Under the pieces are notes generated by a model. It ran no database searches and was not told the DNA's origin. It was given only the letters and a program-made list of their open reading frames with translations. From Caprella mutica (Eukaryota; Arthropoda; Malacostraca; Amphipoda; Caprellidae): 64,000 bases of DNA. Each line of letters opens with the position of its first letter. Position 1 is the stretch's first letter. Made by a program: the position numbers and the translations under genes. Of the stretch, positions 58,761-64,000 are shown one piece after another. The stretch spans positions 1 to 64,000 of the forward strand of contig CANNZV010000851.1 in the NCBI GenBank assembly GCA_947561585.1, given 5' to 3'.

Positions 58761-59705
58761 AAAACTAGTTATTGAAGTGGGGATAAGTGATGAGGAAGAT
58801 TTTGAATGGACATGAAGTGAGTAACGTGAAGAGATTTGGGGTAAAGAATATACTAAAATGTTAATTTTTATTAAAATCTGAAACATTCAAATTAAATTGA
58901 AATAAAGATCTTGAGATATTAATAATGCAAAATGTTACGTAGCCATAATTACAATCTCCTAATTGTGTGCTGGATATTATACGAAGATAGAGAGGATCAT
59001 TTATCTTAATTAGGAGTACATGCTACGCTAAACTCAAACTATGACGAAATGAGCAAGAGATACTAGCGGTAAATTAAGGGAATTAATTTATGATATTTCT
59101 AGAGTGAATAAAGTATACAACAAATAATTCACTTTTTTTTATAAAGGTTTCGAAAAAATAGGATACAAAAATAATTCAATAAGTACATTTAATAAAAAAT
59201 AAAGTTATTTAAATTTTCCTCTCATAAGTCAAAGAATGTTGGTATTATTGCAAAGGAAACATATATTTTAGAGTATTTCACTATTTTATTACCTTCACAA
59301 ATTTGCAGAAGGTTATTTCCTTTACTTTGGTATCAAAGATATTAAGAATAATTAAATTAACCCTAGAAATACCAGAGCCTTCTTGTAATTATATGATTGA
59401 ATGCTCCTTTAATGTTCAATGTTCAGACCAGATATTAAAGGAATGTGTTCTAAATATTCTAATCTTATTTCACTCTCTACACTAAATACACAGATTTACA
59501 CTATGGTAGCTACTAATGCTCTCTTGACAGTTGTAGCAGTGCATCTTAGATTTCCTGTCTTTCTTGGAAAGGCAAAAGTAACATTTCTTTCTCTAGATTG
59601 TGCACACAGAGAAAGGATTAGTTGAATCAAATCAAATTTGATTTGTTTTGACTCATATGAATGGGTTATTTTTGCGCCTACCTACGTGGTGAGTTGCAGG
59701 TACTA
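58761..59705. other. AT-rich sequence; possible Helitron-like 5' fragment
   Basis: At 59287-59320, ttattaccttcacaaatttg then cagaaggttat resembles the 5' end of the Helitron-like family, but no body follows. Frames at 59303-59485 and 59419-59625 are unrecognised. Confidence 0.4.
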
Positions 59706-59714
59706 CTTAAAAGT

Positions 59715-60438
59715 GGCTCTAGGACAACTGGTACCCGGACAATTCATACCCGGACAACTCGTACCCGGAACACTGGTATACAGGACAACTGGTATACAGG
59801 ACAACTGGTATACAGGACAACTGGTATACAGGACAACTGGTATACAGGACAACTCGTACCCGGACAACTGGTACCCGATTTTTTTTAAACAAGTCCAATT
59901 TTCAAAATTTTAAAAAACGATGTTTCGTCCGTAAGCTTCAGATGTTTTCAAGCTATTATTTTGAAGATAAGAATAAAGATAAATAAAAAATGAGTACACA
60001 AAAATACACTACAAATTTATCTAAGCACGAACACACACACACCTTAATGTCATGTTGACTTAATTCGAACTAAGATTGGCCGGCGTAAGATTATGTACAA
60101 TGGATGGTATTAGGGCTAAATATTGTGAATGTGGTGGAAAACAGGGAGTGCCTACTCAGGTAATAATATATAATCAAAACAAGTTTTTCAATTGTAATTT
60201 AGGCACCTACACGCATACGTGTTTTAATTTATAATTATGTACATTTAACTAAAATTTGAAAATTGGACTTGTATTTTATTCAGTTATTATAATTAGGTAC
60301 ATTTAACACGAAATTATGGAAATCGGGTACCAGTTGTCCGGGTACGAGTTGTCCTGTATACCAGTTGTCCTGTATACCAGTTGTCCGGGTACGAGTTGTC
60401 CAGGTACGAGTTGTCCAGGTACGAGTTGTCCGTGCACC
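59715..60438. mobile_element. array-ended element D (9-bp target duplication)
   Basis: Left end GGCTCTAGG, right end CCGTGCACC (inverse GGTGCACGG), flanked by an exact 9-bp duplication CTTAAAAGT (59706-59714, 60439-60447). The left array (59721-59877) has units ggacaactggtaccc (15 bp) and aggacaactggtatac (16 bp); the right array (60325-60430) has the inverted unit (gggtaccagttgtcc, gtataccagttgtcct). The core is about 440 bp and non-coding. The repeated-peptide frames inside are by-products. Total 724 bp, the shortest of the four. Confidence 0.92.
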
Positions 60439-60447
60439 CTTAAAAGT

Positions 60448-60741
60448 AGTTAAATTGACGTGGGTTAAAATAAAACAGTCGTTTTGACTCACTCCTAAAC
60501 TTAAAAAAAGTTGCGCCAACTCGCATAGTAAGTTAATTTATTCACCAGATACATTGGATTAACAGTCTTTGTGAGTTGCTACAATACACTCTGTCATAGT
60601 TGTTTGAACATACTTTAAAATTCTCAAAAAAGTAACTTTTAACTCTCAAAGTAAGTTGATTCAATCTATAAAATGAATTGAATTAACTAATGTTTGATGA
60701 CACACCATGTCATAGTTGTTTTAACACACGTGAAAACATGA
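60448..60741. repeat. degenerate about 129-bp repeat, interrupted by a LINE insertion
   Basis: caactcgcatagtaagttaa at 60511 and taactctcaaagtaagttga at about 60638 mark two units about 129 bp apart. A third, caactcacgtaataaattga at 61381, follows the LINE. Removing the LINE (60742-61373) would put the third unit close to the expected spacing. Confidence 0.6.
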
Positions 60742-61262
60742 ATAACCTACGCCCACACAGCCTGGTCACCTGACATATCCAACACCCACCTACAGACACT
60801 CCAAAAAACACAAAACACCGCACTCCGCATTGCCACCGGTTGTACACAAACAACACCCACACACCACCTACACACAGAAACACGAGTCCTCTTCACAAAC
60901 ACATACACACCACTTTCACACAAAGAGCTCTAGCTTCCTCCCTTCCCAACAAACTCCTTGGGTCTAGGCCTCCAGCCATCGACCCTAGTGAGTCGGCCAT
61001 GTCTCGTCGTGATAGGGTCACACTATCACGTCTGAGATGTGGCCACCATCCTTCTCTTCCTTACTACGTGCACAGGATTGGGAGATCGGACTCTGATCGG
61101 TGCGACTTCTGCCAAGCCGACCAGGGCACGATCTCTCACATTCTCACACAATGTCCGTCACTACACCAACACAGGACTACACACAACATTCACTCACTGG
61201 AGCACCTTTGGACCCATCCTCAGGCACTTATTAACTTCCTGAGTGATGCGGGTTTCCCTTAG
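60742..61262 (+). pseudogene. LINE ORF2 C-terminus (after reverse transcriptase), frameshifted
   Basis: The last part of a non-LTR retrotransposon ORF2 protein. The first frame begins ITYAHTAWSPDISNTHLQTL and continues QKTQNTALRIATGC, the typical jockey/CR1-group segment just after the reverse-transcriptase fingers and palm, then HLHTETRVLF before a stop at about 60933. The second frame, open from 60840, takes over with FTQRALASSLPNKLLGSRPP and runs to the stop at 61260. It contains a Cys-His motif, CDFCQADQGTISHILTQC (C-x2-C-x8-H-x4-C), the usual post-reverse-transcriptase zinc knuckle of this group. A frameshift near 60900 and the missing 5' part make this a dead copy. Confidence 0.87.
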
Positions 61263-61373
61263 GCCCACACACTCCCACACAGTGCCTCGGGTGGCTGAAA
61301 CCCGGGGCGCCCCTGGCCGCCCCTCCGTCCCGGCGAGGATGTTGGGGAGGTTAAACAACAACAACAACAATAA
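60742..61373 (+). mobile_element. jockey-type LINE, 5'-truncated 3' end
   Basis: A GC-richer block that carries the end of a LINE reverse-transcriptase protein (60742-61262), a short GC-rich 3' untranslated region, and a terminal (CAA)n tail ending in aacaataa, a usual non-LTR 3' end. It is 5'-truncated within the thumb region of the reverse transcriptase. A target duplication is not obvious. Confidence 0.85.
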
Positions 61374-62307
61374 AGTCCAACCAACTCACGTAATAAATTG
61401 ATTCAAAGCATAAATTGATGACCCATTAGATATGAGTAAACTTTTTTCTCTGTGTGTTTTCTGTTGAATAACACAAAAAGGACGAGGCTTATCTCAGAAT
61501 GGTTTGGCTGTCATTAACTGATATACCAGCAACTGAATAGTTTTTATTGATATTTATTCAATATATCAATAGGTTATAGACAATGAAAATCACGGAGTTT
61601 CAGCAACTCAAGGCGATTAGTTTTTCCTTCGTTCCAGAGTTAAGACAAGGCAAAAAATTTTACTGTGATAATTGAAAATATTTAACTTACTCTAATCTTT
61701 AGTTTTTCATCATTAAATAAAATATTATTAACATTAGAAATAATAATAAGTTGCAAGTTTCTAAAATGAATAAATATATGAATGACCCAAATTATTCATG
61801 CAATGTGTTTCCGTGAATATACTCTTTACGAATCCATTTTCAAAATGGTCAATAAATATTCTGATGTTGTATTTATAAAAACATGGGATCTAGTTACTAC
61901 AGGATTTCCTTTCAATTCTCTTTGCTTCCAAAGTTATTATAGTATGCGAAGAATGTATCAAATGCAATTATTTCTCTAGAGTCTGTAACTGAAATATTAT
62001 TCCTTCTTATTCTTAATATTAAATAAAAACCCTATTATAAATATACGTGGCTTAGGAAAATTTTTGTTATTTCATAAATTTATAAATTAGAAAATATAAC
62101 AATAAAAAAAAACGAAAATAAACACCACTCTATACTAAACCACACTATTCCACATACCACACATTAATACTAAGCCACACCTTACCCATGTTATGAAACA
62201 TTCAATGTGAATATACCATTATATTTCTTAAAATATATCCCTTAAATTTTCATTTGTTCTCAAGAATGTCGAATGATGATAATTACTTACATCCTATCTT
62301 TCAATCC
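61374..62307. other. AT-rich sequence without recognised gene
   Basis: Starts with the third unit of the 129-bp repeat (61381-61410). At 62120-62170 there is a short run of cacac-t-tac units similar to those at the right edge of the window. No gene. Confidence 0.5.
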
Positions 62308-62311
62308 TTAA

Positions 62312-62942
62312 CCCTAGTAACCTAGGGACTGGTCCATGCGCGCCAGTCCTCATGAAAAAATATTAATAATTTTATTTTCAAACCGATTAGGAAGCTGTCT
62401 TTTCCTGACTTTTACCTTTCAATATAGTTACATACGATTATACCAAAAAGAATGTGATAAAATACAAGATACTCATATTATGAGCATTTATTCAAATATA
62501 CAGGATATCTCAAAAAAACCGAAATACAACTTTGACTTACTATATTTTAAAAACTTTTAAAGGTACATGTTTCTTCCTGGCATCATTTTCATTATTGAAT
62601 CCTTCTCCATGAACAATTAAATTTTCATAAAGTTTTATTCACTTTTGTGAATGTTATAAGGATTCCATTGATGGGTGATGAAGATGGCTTTTAAGCAAAT
62701 AGTTAGAAAATTTAAGAAATATTTATTTTTTCATATTTTCTTGTTAACTTTATTTTTAAATGAATAACTATTTTTTTGCGTATACCAATGGATGTGTAAA
62801 TATCAGATGAAGATTTTTATGAAGACTAAAATCAAAAAGTCAATAATTTTATTGAGATTTTATAACAGTTTTAGTGAGGACTGGCGCGACTGGAGCAGTC
62901 CCTAGGCTAGTGAGCAAACTTTTAATGGCTAGGTTACTGGGG
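62312..62942. mobile_element. TTAA-flanked MITE, family 2
   Basis: Ends CCCTAGTAACCTAG and the inverse of CCCCAGTAACCTAG, with TTAA outside both (62308-62311, 62943-62946). Subterminal blocks ggactggtc-atgcgcgccag and, inverted, ctggcgcgactggagcagtc add a second inverted layer. The right side also carries a 32-bp insert (tgagcaaacttttaatgg) with no left partner. Non-coding; the 74-codon frame inside is unrecognised. Total 631 bp. Confidence 0.8.
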
Positions 62943-63005
62943 TTAATCTAAAAGACCGTTATGATACCATCGCAAGGCATTTTAGTGTACACGCAAATTT
63001 GTTAT

Positions 63006-63539
63006 TACCTTTGCAGAATGCGGGAAGGTCATATTTTCATCGACATTTAATTATCTATTTATAAATCATCTTGTTATTCGCTTAACTGAAAAAAGTTTTC
63101 AACCAAGCTGCCTGAAATTTGGTGTAACGATTAGTCCATATCCAGTAACCTGCTGGTAGAATTTTGTGAGCGACCTGGTCAAAGGTCAAGGTCATGGGCA
63201 TTTAAAACTCAAAAAATATTGCACCATATTGCATGAAACATAGTTGGACGATTGGTCTCAATAACTCAAACAGTATACAACCAAATTGACTGAAATTTGA
63301 TGGGACGAATGGACAATATCCAGAAACCATCAAATAGAATTTTAGGAGCAATCTAGTCAAAGGTCAAGGTAAAGGTAAAGGTCATTTATAACTTGATAAC
63401 TCAAAAAGTATTGTACCATATTGCATGAAACTTGGTGGGACTATTGCTTATTATCCAGTTAGCATTTTCTTAAATTTTGAGAGAGAACGGGTCAAAGCAG
63501 AGGAGAAGGTATGCGCTCTACCGAGTGCACATAATCTAG
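63006..63539 (+). mobile_element. Helitron-like non-autonomous element, copy 3
   Basis: Starts ttacctttgcagaatgcggg and ends with hairpin gcgctc-tacc-gagtgc, then acataatCTAG, followed by T. Same family as 7339-7931 (minus) and 24757-25306. Contains ggtcaaaggtcaaggtca at 63177-63194 and a variant at 63357-63390. Confidence 0.68.
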
Positions 63540-63900
63540 TTCAATATGTACTCGTACCTGTTTGATTTGCTGATTGTACATTGTTTAAAGGCCTTAAATT
63601 GTATCGGTTCTTGTCTGGGGACTTGTGTCTCTAGCAGATCGGCTCTAGACTTTGTATCGCCAATAAGTCACATCGGGCTTTACATTATCCACAATAAGTC
63701 CATATTTGCTGAACTGTGTATCATCTATATTTGTGCCAAATATCCGCTTTCATTTTCAATGTAATTAATAAACATTAATTAGACCAGCTGCATAGTTAAG
63801 GGGATGCAGAATAATAAACTGTTAATACTAAAGTGATAAATCTTCATATAATCCTATTAAAACCTAAAAGCAAATTCTTTTACTTCAGATGTAGTCATAA
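63540..63900. other. sequence with one unrecognised frame
   Basis: A 72-codon ATG-started frame at 63546-63764 is unrecognised. Nothing else noted. Confidence 0.4.
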
Positions 63901-63904
63901 AGCC

Positions 63905-64000
63905 AACACCACACTATAAAATAGAACACTGAAGTATACAACACTGTACTATACGACACTCTACTATACCACACTGTAGTATAGCAAACCACCATATACC
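63905..64000. repeat. degenerate array at the right window edge
   Basis: Irregular units of about 14-17 bp built on actataccacactgtagtat, continuing past the window. Related short runs occur at 62130-62170. Confidence 0.6.

Noticed and set aside
59638..60519. Frames encoding TRT or GIQDNWYTGQLV repeats
   Set aside because: They translate the 15-16-bp arrays of element D and are not genes.
1..64000. tRNA, rRNA or other structured RNA genes
   Set aside because: Scanning for tRNA B-box-like blocks and conserved rRNA segments gave nothing convincing.

Overview
The window looks like gene-poor nuclear DNA of an arthropod, most likely an insect (a hemipteran is possible; this is inference). It is strongly AT-rich. 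I see no convincing host gene, tRNA or rRNA. What can be recognised is almost all transposable-element and tandem-repeat sequence: a Tc1/mariner-group transposon with an intact transposase, a Penelope-like fragment, a jockey-type LINE 3' end, hAT elements, many small non-autonomous elements (TTAA, TA, 8-bp and 9-bp target duplications), Helitron-like repeats, and about twenty minisatellite arrays. Most open frames in the window are either by-products of repeats whose unit is a multiple of three or random AT-rich frames.

Layout. 1-5.2 kb: four minisatellites (20, about 31, 36 and 53 bp units). 7.1-7.9 kb: a 16-bp array and Helitron-like copy 1. 8.33-11.15 kb: a long-terminal-inverted-repeat element with an 8-bp target duplication, carrying a nested TTAA element in its left arm and a decayed reading frame in its core. 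13.7-15.0 kb: a TA-flanked element with a G-rich array. 16.52-18.10 kb: an apparently complete Tc1-like element (DD37E transposase, IR/DR ends). 18.26-19.11 kb: a GC-rich palindromic element. 21.87-22.85 kb: array-ended element A. 24.8-25.55 kb: Helitron-like copy 2 and a pogo-like MITE. 27.85-30.43 kb: a 41-bp satellite interrupted by a Penelope-like insertion. 33.7-34.2, 45.9-46.4 and 57.9-58.4 kb: three copies of one TTAA MITE. 39.6-41.1 kb: 24-bp and 40-bp minisatellites, the latter with higher-order structure. 42.80-44.04 kb: array-ended element B. 44.21-45.53 kb: a hAT relic. 47.9-49.1 kb: a probable decayed LINE. 49.5-52.7 kb: 24-bp, 9-bp and 38-bp arrays. 54.88-56.59 kb: array-ended element C. 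59.72-60.44 kb: array-ended element D. 60.74-61.37 kb: LINE 3' end. 62.3-63.5 kb: a TTAA element and Helitron-like copy 3.

The most interesting signal is a group of four elements (A-D; 986, 1239, 1712 and 724 bp). All have 9-bp target duplications, one end close to GGTTCTAGG and the other close to GGTGCACGG or GGTGACCGG. Just inside both ends lie short tandem arrays in inverted orientation. The repeat unit is about 15 bp in all four, but its sequence differs completely between elements. I do not recognise this as a named family.

The only plausibly functional protein gene is the Tc1-like transposase. The other elements are relics or depend on a transposase not present here.
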